Assembly (NCBI GenBank): GCA_002914845.1
Contig: JXTC01000215.1
Coordinates: 411,775 to 475,774, forward strand
DNA from: Trema orientale
Lineage: Eukaryota > Streptophyta > Magnoliopsida > Rosales > Cannabaceae
Reading direction: 5' to 3'
DNA length: 64,000 nucleotides
Positions 44,895 to 55,439 of the stretch are shown here, one piece after another. Position 1 is the stretch's first letter. Each line of letters begins with the position of its first letter. The notes below the pieces were generated by a model. It did no database searches. It was not told the DNA's origin and worked only from the letters and a program-made list of their open reading frames with translations. Position numbers and translations under genes: made by a program.

Positions 44895-46320
44895 ATTTTT
44901 TTTTATTTTTTTTTTAGGAGCGTAAAATTTCAATAAGGCTATACTTGCGGGTTAAGTATAAAAAAGTTCTTTTTTTCCTTTTTGTTCTTTTCTTTTTTCT
45001 TTCAAAACAAAATGTAAGAAGTTTCCTTTTTTGCTTTTTTTTTGGTTTCCCGATTACTTCCTTTGATATTGTTGGTTATTGTGAACACTCATCCATTAGA
45101 ATGATTGCAATTTAACCCTAGAGAAACGAATCACCCCCTAGTTTACCTTTTTTTTTTTTTTAAAAGGAAGTTTACCTTTTTTTTAACCCTAATTTACCCT
45201 TTTTTTTTTTAATGCCACCTGATGTGGCAAATAAACAAATAAGTTGTCACAATTTATTGTAAATTGAAATTTATCATAAATATGGTAAAAATTATATACT
45301 ATATCAAATGATATTTAAAAATGTGAGATATGAATGGGAATGTTTAACATTATTCATATATATATATATATGTGCCGTGTTTGGAATGCAGGATAAGAAT
45401 GTGACTGGATTAGATTAGATTAAAATGGGGATATCAACAGAATGGGCGGGACTAATTTTGTGTTTACTATCCTCATCCCCGTTATAATTTTACTATATAT
45501 ATCATTCACGCAGCTTCACCGTTTAATATGGTGCAGGGAAATTTCAGGGAATCCCTATTGGGTATCGATCTCCCTATTGGTATATCAGAGACCCCTATTT
45601 GGAACCGTCATCTTGAGTTAATTAAATAATCCTATGTTATTCTGAATCTTTGAAAAGTCTAAATACCTTTTGGAAAAAGAAACCCAAATTAAAATTAAAT
45701 TCATTGGAAACTCCAATTCTAGTTTGAATCCATTGGAATTATAATTTAATAAAAGATCTAAATAACTTTTAAAAAAAATTCAAATAAAGGTTTAATATTT
45801 AGAGTTGTCAAATGTAAAATATCTGATACTAAAATCGGATAACATATTATTCATCTAAAAAGATAACACAATTGTAAATACTTAAAATTCAAACAATATT
45901 AGTATATGATCAACTTATATTATAAGTTTATCTTAAATTCATGACTACATATTATTAGTGTCTTTTTTTAAATTCATTTGAATTATTATTATATAAAAAA
46001 ATATAAATCAACTTATATATAATTGGGACAGAATCGGTGCGGGGTACTCAATTCCTCTTTCCGTTAAACATTAAACGGGGAATTCTGCTCATTACTCCGT
46101 ACCATTTATAACGGTGAAAAATCGTTTCATCAGGACTAGTGCACTGCGGCACACCACCCCGTTCGGTGAAATTGAAATCTCTAAATTAAAATAATCTCAT
46201 CGCATGCATATGAGAGGGATTAGAATGGATTAAAATAATCTACTCTAAAAATAATACTCTTAGAAAAGAGATAATCTTATCCTCTTGAGAATTTGATTAA
46301 AAATAATAGAATGTTTTTTA
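44895..46320. other. Intergenic, no gene seen
   Basis: T-runs (44898-45220), an AT microsatellite (about 45355-45372) and AT-rich DNA. 45040-45110 resembles 38100-38170, again in the same position relative to its serpin. A GC-richer patch (about 46020-46170) is not recognised. Confidence 0.45.
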
Positions 46321-46575
46321 AGTAATAAAAAATGGTACTTTTCGAAATTAAACTTTAAAAGTTGTATTTTTGAAATTAACTTTTGAAAGCGGTAAAATCA
46401 GAAATGATATTCTTTGAAATATTTTTTAAAAGTGGTATTTTTCAAAATATTTTTTTCAAAAAGTGGTATTTTTGTAAATAAGTTTTTAGAAATGATATTT
46501 TTGTAAAATTGAGTTTTAAAATGATATTTTTCTACATTAATTTTTTAAAGTGGTATTTTAAAACAAAGCCATATA
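46320..46575. repeat. Degenerate tandem repeat, unit about 33-38 bp
   Basis: About seven diverged units of the form AGTGGTATTTTTGNAAA followed by TTAANTTTTTRAA. AT-rich, no coding signal. Confidence 0.65.
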
Positions 46576-46622
46576 GTATACATTGTTGCATGTGGCTATC
46601 TAAAAGAGTATTGTGTAACTAA

Positions 46623-47056
46623 GAGCTTGTTTGGATTCACTTTTATTTTCTGTTTTTTGTTTTTTTAAACAGAAAAATAGAAAATTTTTTTGGAAGTTTG
46701 CTTGACAACCTTGTTTTTGTTTTTTGTTTTTAAAAATTCTTACCAAAAATTTCAACAAAAAAAAAGTAACAAAAAATTTCTAATACCTTTAATTTAAAAC
46801 AAATTTCAAAAACAAAAAAATATACAAATATTTATACATAAGTGCGTACATACATATATGTATATATATACACAAATATAAGTCAATATGACTTTCTCTA
46901 TCATTATTTACACTTTATTGCTTTTGGAAACAAATAGTGAAATAAAGTTTGCCAACCATATTTTCTTGTTTATAAAAATTGAAAATCAAAACAAAATTTT
47001 TACTTCTGTTTTCAATTTATTTAAACAAAAAATTGGAAGTAAATCCAAGCAAACCC
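46623..47056. mobile_element. Tourist-like (PIF/Harbinger) MITE
   Basis: Inverted ends GAGCTTGTTTGGATTCAC (left) and GGGTTTGCTTGGATTTAC (right end complemented), flanked by TAA (46620-46622 and 47057-47059). 434 bp, no transposase. The ends do not closely match the Harbinger element at 3823, so it was probably moved by another family member. Confidence 0.85.
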
Positions 47057-47079
47057 TAAGACTATTAGACTATGGTGTT

Positions 47080-47460
47080 ACACATATCTAGGCAGTTTAC
47101 AGCAGTGGGAGGCTCAGCAATAAGACTTTGAATCAAAATATAATTCTATTGATTGGACGTATGGGTTAATTTAGTAGGATTAGGCATCTAGTCTTATGAT
47201 TATAAATATAGGTATGGTCTTGTATAACAATTGAGAGACGGTCTTGTATAACAATTGAGAGACGTTGAGAGAGCAAAAGAGCAACATGTAATCTTGGTAG
47301 AGTGAGTGTAAATTAATTATTTTCTGTATATTGAAATACTTATTGGTTATCTTTCGTGGATGCAAGCTGTAACTAAACCACGTTTGTGTACGCGCAATTA
47401 GATTTAAATTTACTATAGAATTCCGATTGTTGTTAATTGTGTAGGTTTTACAACATACAC
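47080..47460 (+). mobile_element. Ty1/copia-type LTR fossil, probably solo
   Basis: It has the layout of the 3' part of a plant copia LTR: a TATAAATA promoter-like stretch (about 47200), GAGAGA leader, TTGTAATC-like and TTCTGTAT signals, then the CGTGGATGCAAGC...TAACTAAACCACG inverted block (about 47356-47384) and a TTGTGTAGGTTTTACAACA end. A 28-bp internal duplication lies at 47217-47270. No internal coding region is nearby. Old and incomplete, edges approximate. Confidence 0.45.
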
Positions 47461-47503
47461 ATAATAATAATTTATACAAATTCTCCATTCAAATCCTTCA
47501 CCA

Positions 47504-47731
47504 GGGGCGGAGCGACATGAGACCCAGAGGGAGCAATTATCCCTCCTGAATTTTATTTTTCATGTAAATAGCATGTAAATTTTTTCAAAAATTAGTTTTT
47601 GTCTCTTCTAAACTAAGTCTTTGGAACTTGTAAAATTTTAAGTATGTCTCTCAAGTTTTGAGTAGTATTTTTCTACAGTTGAAGCACATTTGATTTTTGT
47701 CCTATTTAGATTAAATTTTTGGCTCCGTCCC
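47504..47731. mobile_element. Small hAT-like MITE (CAGGGGCGGAGC type)
   Basis: The left end CAGGGGCGGAGC and the right end GGCTCCGTCCCT are inverted repeats of a very common plant non-autonomous hAT-like element. The interior is AT-rich. No clear 8-bp target duplication remains. Confidence 0.6.
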
Positions 47732-48329
47732 TCGTAGTCTGTAGAGATTGTAGAACAAGTCGTTTTTTCGTTTCTTAAAAAAAAAAGATCTTTTTTGTTT
47801 TTTTGTTTTTTTTATCGTTTTTTAATCAAAATTCAAGATCTTTGATTGTAAATCGTAAGAGGCCTTCTATGCACATATCCGTATGCAGCTAGCTAACCTC
47901 TCAATTGTTAGAGACTGGTTTTCTAGATGTAGTTCATGTTAAATTTTGTTGTTCAAATATAATAATAAAGTTAAAAAAGACTCGCATACCAATGTGACGT
48001 TAGTCCATATTAGAACTTTACAAAGGAGTATGTGCACAAATTATCAGGCAAAAACACGTTGAAGGATTTCAAAATATATATACATATATATATATGAAAA
48101 ATTACTCCCTCTTCTTCTCATTGAATAAAAGAAAACACAGGACAAAGAGAAACAGAGGAGGTTTCCATAATGATTTAGGCGACCAATTATTTGGTGATCC
48201 CTTCGTCTGGTTATAGTTTCATGGCAATGTCATTTTGTCTGATCTTTTCTCTTCTTTTCTTTTCTTTTTTTCCTTTAACGGTTTCTAAAAATATATAGAT
48301 TGAATCTTTTTTTTTTAAAATATCTAGAT
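47732..48329. other. Intergenic, no gene seen
   Basis: AT-rich with T-runs and an ATATATACATATATATATATG stretch near 48077. No coding or RNA signal noticed. Confidence 0.4.
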
Positions 48330-49140
48330 CACTAGCTGAAGGTGAAGTTTCGTCTGGTCAAACTTTCCAAGTACCTTCGACAGCTTTTGGAATTTAATGT
48401 AAGCATCAAGGAAATAACAGATGATCCTGATGAACTCGATTCTTTTTACCAGGACAAACTTTTAACATAGAAGAGAAGAAAAGACCAGTGGAAAATGTAG
48501 TTACTCTCTGTAACTCGAACCGATTTGGGAAAAAGTATGAAGTGTCAGCCTAACTATGTGTTTGAATTTTAATGATTTTCTCTGTTTTTCTCCATTTAAA
48601 CTTCTGTTGAAATTTAATTTTTCATGAGAGTAGTAGATATCCTACATTTTGAAAATTAAGAAAGCAGGATCGATATTAGACGATGCTGATCTCCAACTAA
48701 GAGAACATATCAATTCCTTGAAGCTAAGCAAAATATTTCGAGCCGTGAGACAATTTTACAAAGCAGGAGATGAAGATCATGACATTGGACTAATGATAAG
48801 TTTATACTTGTATTATTGGGATATTACAGAATACACAAAATAATACATGGAAAAATCAGAATGATTTCAGCTTGGAAAATCAAATCTATGCTTGCTGAGG
48901 ATTAAAAGATCTATTTTTAGATCTAATTCCCATTCAAAAAATATCACACTGCTATATTTGTTATGTTCATCATGTTCAGTGATCAAGATGCTACTCAGTT
49001 ATCTTTACAAGAGACTCTATCCGCTGACTAGGTGGAAGAACTCTACAAGGGTCTATCTATGATTCTGTTCATATATAGTCACATCGGACCGGTAGCAAAT
49101 CCACCTCTTTATCAAACTTTTCCAATACATTACCGGAAGG
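48330..49140 (+). pseudogene. Unrecognised degraded gene, copy 2 of the fragment near serpin 1
   Basis: Three coding-like plus-strand pieces separated by non-coding DNA: FRLVKLSKYLRQLLEFNVSI with KEITDDPDELDSFY (about 48345-48470), KKAGSILDDADLQLREHINS with LKLSKIFRAVRQFYKAGDED (48655-48800), and DQDATQLSLQETLSAD, stop, VEELYKGLSM...PVANPPLYQTFP (about 48980-49130). Stops and loss of splice sites suggest a dead multi-exon gene. The middle piece is shared with 35490-35725. I cannot name the family. Confidence 0.45.
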
Positions 49141-49236
49141 CGCGGTCTCTGCATTTAGGAGGATTGCAATTTCTGCTGATGGAGAGATCGAGTGAAACAC
49201 ACGAGAAAGCTCTCCGCACCACCGCCATGGCTACTA

Positions 49237-49464
49237 CTACACCTTTCCATCGGAAGAAGGAAGGTTTCTATCAGCTTTGAGTGCATTCGAAGACGACGAT
49301 GTGGTAACAGAATTGGTGCCTTTGGAGGGAGATGACGAAGGAGAAGGAAGCTTCTTGGGCAGCATCTGCTCGAAGTACTCTTTAGGCAGTCTTGATGCTT
49401 CTGAGAGAACAATGAAAGCAACAAGAGTAAAGAACAAGCACTTGTATCGCCAAGAACCCAACAT
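49237..49464 (-). CDS. Small putative secreted peptide precursor, 75 residues
   Basis: From ATG at 49464 the product has a basic start (MLGSWRYK), a hydrophobic core (CLFFTLVAFIVL) and a likely cleavage site after SEA or EAS. It continues with RLPKEYFEQMLPKKLPSPS, a Ser/Thr-rich stretch (SSSPSKGTNSVTTSSSS), and ends in DRNLPSSDGKV. This layout (signal peptide, short variable region, small conserved motifs) is that of plant secreted signalling peptides, but the end is not a CLE, CEP, PIP, IDA or RGF motif that I can recognise. An upstream in-frame extension to 49623 exists, but the signal peptide fixes the 49464 start as more likely. Single exon. It lies between the serpin block and repeats. 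Confidence 0.6.
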   Translation of the reverse strand: MLGSWRYKCLFFTLVAFIVLSEASRLPKEYFEQMLPKKLPSPSSSPSKGTNSVTTSSSSNALKADRNLPSSDGKV

Positions 49465-49639
49465 GCTGATCAACACTTGAGAAGAATCGTCGCTGCTGCG
49501 ATTCGCTCCTTTAACTTTCGAAGGTATCGCAGCTTTAGAGAGTCTGTGGCAGCAGACATGTTGAGTAATGTATGGAGACCGCCAACTTGTCTGTTTGAGG
49601 AAAGATATGTCAATGGCAGACAATCTTTATTTGATAATT

Positions 49640-51390
49640 CTAAACCGTGAAGCAGCTCATGTTGTTACTCTCATTGTCTACCAGAACTAGAATCTGTTTG
49701 TGCCAAAAAAAGGAAAAGTGAGTACTTTGTGGGGTTTTAATATTCTCACTGGACCCTCCTTTGCTGCGGTCTAATTTATTTGTTCTTTGTAGGTCTGGTA
49801 AGGAAGTCCTTGTTGTCAGAGTTGTTCAAAGTGATATGATTAGTAAATCCCATATACACAATATCTGTACTCAGCATTAGAATATTCATTATATACATAT
49901 ATATATATATATATTCAATCGAAAAGTATGTTCATGCTATGACATGAACAAATCATATGAGCCATTCATTGGATATTCCACAGTATACATGCATACACAC
50001 ACACACACATGGATGTTTTCTCGTGCATATATGATAATTAGAACACCATAGAGCTGAATTCAATGAAGCATGAGACATTCATTCCATTTAAAAATATAAT
50101 AATCACCAGTTACATGTATGCCTCCTAAGCCTATTGTTTTGTGGGGGCAAACACCCAAACTATAGCTCTATATGATTCTTCTAGTAGTACTTCAATCATG
50201 CAAACATGAGGAAGAGTTCTCTTTTCATTATTTTCAGATAGCTAAGAAGCCAAACAAAAGCTTAAAAAAAAAAAAAAAAAATTAAAGTAGTCTGAAAGAA
50301 GCATTTCGACACTTTTGTATGCTATTTTGCAGACAAAGGAGATAGTTTTTATAAAAGAGAAAAAAGATAATGGTCATCAGTTAAATCAGTGAGATTATAA
50401 TGTATTTGCTTAGAAGGCTAGTGATAGGACCACTGAAAATACATAGCTTAGTGGGGCATCCCAACCCTTTATCAAGAGTTTGAGTTCAGTGAGTTAAGCA
50501 ACCAAAGCCATTAAGCCATAATAATTATTGAAGTCACAAGTTGTATAGTCTTAGCTTTTTCGTAGTATAGACCTTATAATAACAAATCCTCTGACCTTGC
50601 TATATATCTAGTCAAAATATATATAGTAATTAGTAAGAGACATGCACAGAGAAAGTGGCCGCTGGATTAAAAATAATTGAAGCACATGTGCGGCTTAGGA
50701 TTTTAAAATTTTAGAAAGTTGGAAGAATGTCGGAGGAAACATAATCTTTTTCTTTTAATCATGAAAGGCTTATTTGGGACAAGAGGAGTTGGAACGAGGT
50801 GGATGTTGCACTTTTATCTCCAAGTGGTAGGGTCCTTTCTCACTCAAAGTGCTCTGTCTCTCGCTCACTAATTAAATTTGTGTGCTTCGTTTAATAAGAT
50901 AACGTTTTTATATAAAGTATTGTGAATCTATTTTACGGTGAAAGTATGACATTAGCTACCAACTTTGTCACCGGATCCATATATTTATATGTAGGTTGAT
51001 ACTCAATATTATCATGCACATATCTAGAACTCGACAAAGCATATCCTAACCCCATAATTTTTGTAATAATTTGAACTTCAGATAGTCAAATCCCCGCACT
51101 CTTGTGGAGAACGCTGATGTCTACGATAGCTAAAATTGTTCAAGAAAATGATAATTTAATTGAATGGATTCAAGATGTCACACTAATATGAAGGTAAGTC
51201 TTGTATTTTGAATAATGGCTCCAATTTTTTGAGTTCAGATGTTATTTACTCTTTTTTTTCGGTTATGCACTTATTAAAAAAAATCGAATGGGGGACCAAT
51301 TGATACTATTGTGGACTTCATATTTGTGTGTTTGGAGGATCAGTTTGGATTGAATAAATTAGCTGTATACCACTTTTCTTTCCTCATTAA
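49640..51390. other. Intergenic, no gene seen
   Basis: Upstream DNA of the small peptide gene followed by AT-rich sequence with a (TA)n run (about 49893-49912), a (CA)n run (about 49994-50009) and an A-run (50263-50281). No credible open frame. Confidence 0.45.
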
Positions 51391-51419
51391 TTAAATCTAC
51401 CACCATACCACGTTTTTAA

Positions 51420-51710
51420 AATGAATTCTTGATGAATTTTTAATGAATTCTTGACGATCTTGATGGATTCTTGAACGATTCTTGATGTCAGCGGCGATCT
51501 TAATGAATTTTTGACGGATTATTGACGATCTTGATGGATTCTTGATGAATTCTTGACGTTGGAGGTGATCTTGACGGGTTCTTGATGAATTCTTGACAGA
51601 TTCTTGATAATCTTGATGGATTCTTGATGTTAGTGCTAATCTTGACATATTCTTGATAGATTCTTAACGGATTCTTGATGAATTCTCGACAGATTCTTGA
51701 CTAATTCCCT
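51420..51710. repeat. Minisatellite of GATTCTTGATGAATTCTTGAC-type units
   Basis: About 290 bp built from roughly 11- and 21-bp variants of GATTCTTGAYG and GAATTCTTGAC, arranged in a higher-order pattern with GATCTTGATG spacers. The minus strand is open across most of it, reading FIKNSSRIHQDRQE-like repeats. This is a consequence of repeat phase and not good evidence of a gene. Confidence 0.85.
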
Positions 51711-52110
51711 CCCAAAAGTGGTAGAATCTAATAGTGGTGGTAAATTTAGTTAAACATTTGAAAAAAAAAAATAGTAATTATCTACTTAACCCGATTGGAC
51801 TGGTTGTTCTAAACCCAAAACCGACCAAAGAATTTGATTTCTAAACCGACCAATTATCTAGAAAAATCAAGCAGTTTAGCTTGTTTTTCTTTTTCTTTTT
51901 TTGCCCTAAAAAGGCAATTTAGATTGGTTTAGAATGAAGTGATCGGTTTTCTCAGTATGTTAGTTTTTATTTTAGCACCTCTAGCTGGACGATTTTTTGG
52001 ATGTCCCTCACCTAGACGTGTCATACTTCCCCTAAAAAAATTGCAATCGATGCATCATGAATGAATGATTTTTGCTTTAATAGAGGTTTTTTCTTCTATA
52101 CTTTGAAAGG

Positions 52111-52931
52111 AATAATGTTAGGATCCCTCCTTTTCTCATTTTAATTTTTTTTAAAACCACATGTTTAGCTTATGAGTTTTCCTATTTTTTCTTTTTTGAT
52201 AGAAAAGAAATTCTTCATTATAATAAATTGTTTGCTACATAAAAAATAATACAACTAGGAAATAACCTATCACAGAATAAATTATGCATAGCACGTGTAT
52301 GAGCTGCTTGATTCCCGAAACGAGAAATAAGCGACAAGAGCCACTACCACCGTTTCTCAATAAAGAGTTTGTATCATTAGCATTAACTCCATTGCTAGAC
52401 AAAAGTGAGTTCACCATACCCACAACAAATATACGATCAATTTCTACTAAAAAGCTAGTGAACCTTAAAGACATCACAAGATCTAGATCTTCACAAAGTG
52501 AGGAGCAAGGATTCGTCCTTCATCATATCGAAGTATACTATCAAGCCCAATAAAGTCCATCTTCGTGAATAATGCAGCATCTATGATGAAAATCTCCCAA
52601 ATCTGAATCACAGAAGGTTTAGATTCACAATAAAACTAAAGAAAAATAACAAAAATAGAATTAAAACCTATATGATTTTAAATCTAATAGGACTAAACCC
52701 TATGACAATAAGCTAATGGGGATAAAAACATTCACACCAATGAAAGGATTATTGAATATAAAACTAGGAAAAATAAAATAAAATTAGGAAATCCTACCAA
52801 AGATGGGTAGAAATCAAGCGAAAAAGAGAGTGTAGAAGAAGATGAAGTTTTCAAAGAAAGAATGAGGGCTAGGGTTTTCAGAGAGAGAATTAGATTATGA
52901 CTTTTCATGTATTAATTTGTGAATATAATAN
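52111..52931. repeat. 820-bp direct duplication, copy 1
   Basis: From AATAATGTTAGGATCCCTCC to TTAATTTGTGAATATAATA, then a single N. Copy 2 follows directly and is about 95% alike. Confidence 0.9.
52185..52560 (-). mobile_element. LINE RNase H-like end, in copy 1 (and again in copy 2)
   Basis: The minus strand reads an RVT_3-type segment: DLVMSLRFTSFLVEID, a VVGMVNSLLS helix, then in another frame RFGNQAAHTRAMHNLF, and a 3' end TATAATGAAGAATTTC with an A-rich tail (52186-52200 as T-rich on plus). It is a dead LINE terminus. The same segment lies at about 53010-53395 in copy 2. Confidence 0.65.
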
Positions 52932-53748
52932 AATAATGTTAGGATCCCTCCTTTTCTCATTTTAATTTTTTTTAAAACCACATGTTTAGCTTATGAGTTT
53001 TCCTATTTTTTCTTTTTTGATAGAAAGGAAATTCTTCATTATAATAAATTGTTTGCTACATAAAAAAATAATACAATTAGGAAATAACCAATCACAGAAT
53101 AAATTATGCATAGCACGTGTATGAGCCGCTTCATTCCCGAAACAAAAAATAAACGACAAGAGCCACTATCACCATTTCTCAATAAAGAGTTTGCATCACT
53201 AGCATTAACTCTATTGCTAGACAAAAGTGAGTTCGCCATACTCACAACAAATATACAATCAATTTCTACTAAAAAGCTAGTGAACCTCAAAGATATCACA
53301 AGATCTAGATCTTCACAAAGTAGAGGAGCAAGGATTCGTCCTTCATCATATCGAAGGATACTATCAAGCCCAATAAAGTCCATCTTCATGAACAAAGCAG
53401 CATCTATGATGAAAATCTTCCAAATCTGAATTATAGAAGGTTCAGATTCACAATAAAACTAAAGAAAAATAAATAGAATTAAAACCTATATGATTTTAAA
53501 TCTAAGAGGACTAAACCCTATGACAACAAGCTAATGGGGATAAAAACATTCACACTAATGGAAGGATTATTGAATATAAAACGAGGAAAAAAAACAAAAA
53601 TTAGGAAATCCTACCAAAGATGGGTAGAAATCAAGCGAAAAAGAAAGTGTAGAAGAAGATGAAGCTTTCAAAGAGAGAATGAGGGGCTAGGGTTTTCAAA
53701 GAGAGAATTAGATTATGACTTTACATGTATTAATTTGTGAATATAATA
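52932..53748. repeat. 820-bp direct duplication, copy 2
   Basis: It begins with the same AATAATGTTAGGATCC right after the N at 52931 and ends with the same TTTGTGAATATAATA. Differences from copy 1 are scattered substitutions and short indels. Confidence 0.9.
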
Positions 53749-53939
53749 AATTTGAAACAAATGTTAAAGAGCACCTATGATACTTAGCACTACGAGCAAT
53801 CTTGGACTTGGACATAGGAAAAAGCATTGTTGTTTTTTCCTTGTTTTGGAACCATAATTTGAAAATACAATCAGGCAACAAGTCACTTTTATTTTGGTGC
53901 CGGCTTGCCCGCTTTATCTATATATATATATAGGTTGCT

Positions 53940-54075
53940 AATCTAGTAGGTTTTTTTTTTTCTACCTATGTGTAGGTATTTTTTTTTCAACCGTTGGATC
54001 ATCATCTAATAGTGATCTAACGGCTATAATGAGGTGCATGAAAAGACGTACATCATTAATGCTATTTCTCTATCT
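53940..54075. repeat. Dispersed repeat, copy 2 (CCGTTGGATC type)
   Basis: CTACCTATGTGTAGGTA, a T-run, AACCGTTGGATCATCATCTA, GATCTAACGGCTATAATG and GCTATTTCTCTATC. Compare 24065-24195. Confidence 0.45.
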
Positions 54076-54128
54076 TATTTTTTACTCTAAAAAATGTGTA
54101 TAATAAATTTTCATTGGCCAAATTGATA

Positions 54129-54445
54129 NNNNNNNNNNNNNNNNNNNNNNNNNNNNNNNNNNNNNNNNNNNNNNNNNNNNNNNNNNNNNNNNNNNNNNNN
54201 NNNNNNNNNNNNNNNNNNNNNNNNNNNNNNNNNNNNNNNNNNNNNNNNNNNNNNNNNNNNNNNNNNNNNNNNNNNNNNNNNNNNNNNNNNNNNNNNNNNN
54301 NNNNNNNNNNNNNNNNNNNNNNNNNNNNNNNNNNNNNNNNNNNNNNNNNNNNNNNNNNNNNNNNNNNNNNNNNNNNNNNNNNNNNNNNNNNNNNNNNNNN
54401 NNNNNNNNNNNNNNNNNNNNNNNNNNNNNNNNNNNNNNNNNNNNN
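54129..54445. other. Assembly gap
   Basis: 317 consecutive Ns. Confidence 0.99.
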
Positions 54446-54831
54446 TGTCAAAGTTCTATATTTATAGAATTTTGTCATTTAAATTTTGGCTAAAAAGGCT
54501 AAAACATAAGAAAATGTGTACAATAATTAATATTTAATGACATTAAAAAATATCAGCAACAATAAATTGAAAAAAGATTAGTAACACTAATTTGCTTCAA
54601 AAAACAAATCAATAACATAGTATTTGCTGATTATATACGGATTACTTCAAATAGAGAATATCAATTTATTTAAAAAAAGAAATCGAAATATGGAGTAATT
54701 GCTAGTATTTAAGGATACCACAAGGTAAATGTATAAAATGTTTTAGACAATTTAAAAGGAAATAGTATATTGGTATTGATTCTAACAGTATCACATATAT
54801 CTAATATATGAAGTCAATTATTGGGCCTTGG

Positions 54832-54893
54832 CTCAAGGGTGTCTTAGGCCACGGCCTTAGTGGCCTTACTCTTGAGCCGCCCCTGCAAAATTG
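54832..54893. mobile_element. End of a hAT-like element
   Basis: GC-rich GGCCTTGGCTCAAGGG...CTTGAGCCGCCCCTG is a local inverted repeat. Its outer end, complemented, reads CAGGGGCGGCTCAAG, a common hAT-like terminus. The other end is not found and may lie in or before the N gap. Confidence 0.45.
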
Positions 54894-55233
54894 AGACAAG
54901 AACATAGTTAAACACAAGACTTACTATTAGAGGCCCAAATGGAAATTTAAGTAGATGACCAATATTTTAAATTTAATTAAGTAGATGTCTACTTTTTAAA
55001 TTTTATAGCTAAATGTTCAGGTATATATATTTTTACACTTGGTAGATATTTATCTACCAATTTTAGTTACTATGCTGAAATGTGCTAAGTATATACTTTT
55101 TTATACTTGGTATATAAGCATATATACCAAATATTTTACTACAATATTTGACAAAGGGACATTTACTTAAATTGGACCCAAAATTTAGTCATATTTCTAT
55201 ATGGCCAAAAGTAAAGTAACCAAATAAAAAAGT

Positions 55234-55293
55234 CTGCTTTACATGAAATAGTTCTACGACATGCTGCTTTACATGAAATAGTTCTACGACATG
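55234..55293. repeat. 30-bp tandem duplication
   Basis: CTGCTTTACATGAAATAGTT with CTACGACATG occurs twice without spacing. Confidence 0.85.
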
Positions 55294-55439
55294 TTGTTAA
55301 TGGTTGAATGTCGTTCATGGAGACGTATCGTTTTCCTCTAAGAACCAAGGACGAAAGGTGATAGTTCTAGTTTTTACGAACATTATTAGTAAGTGTAAGG
55401 CATTTCTTTCCAAGAAAAGAAAGCACACATCTTTTGTCA

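Noticed and set aside
51397-51648. 83-codon repetitive open frame as a repeat-protein gene
   Set aside because: Explained by minisatellite period; no start context or flanking exons.
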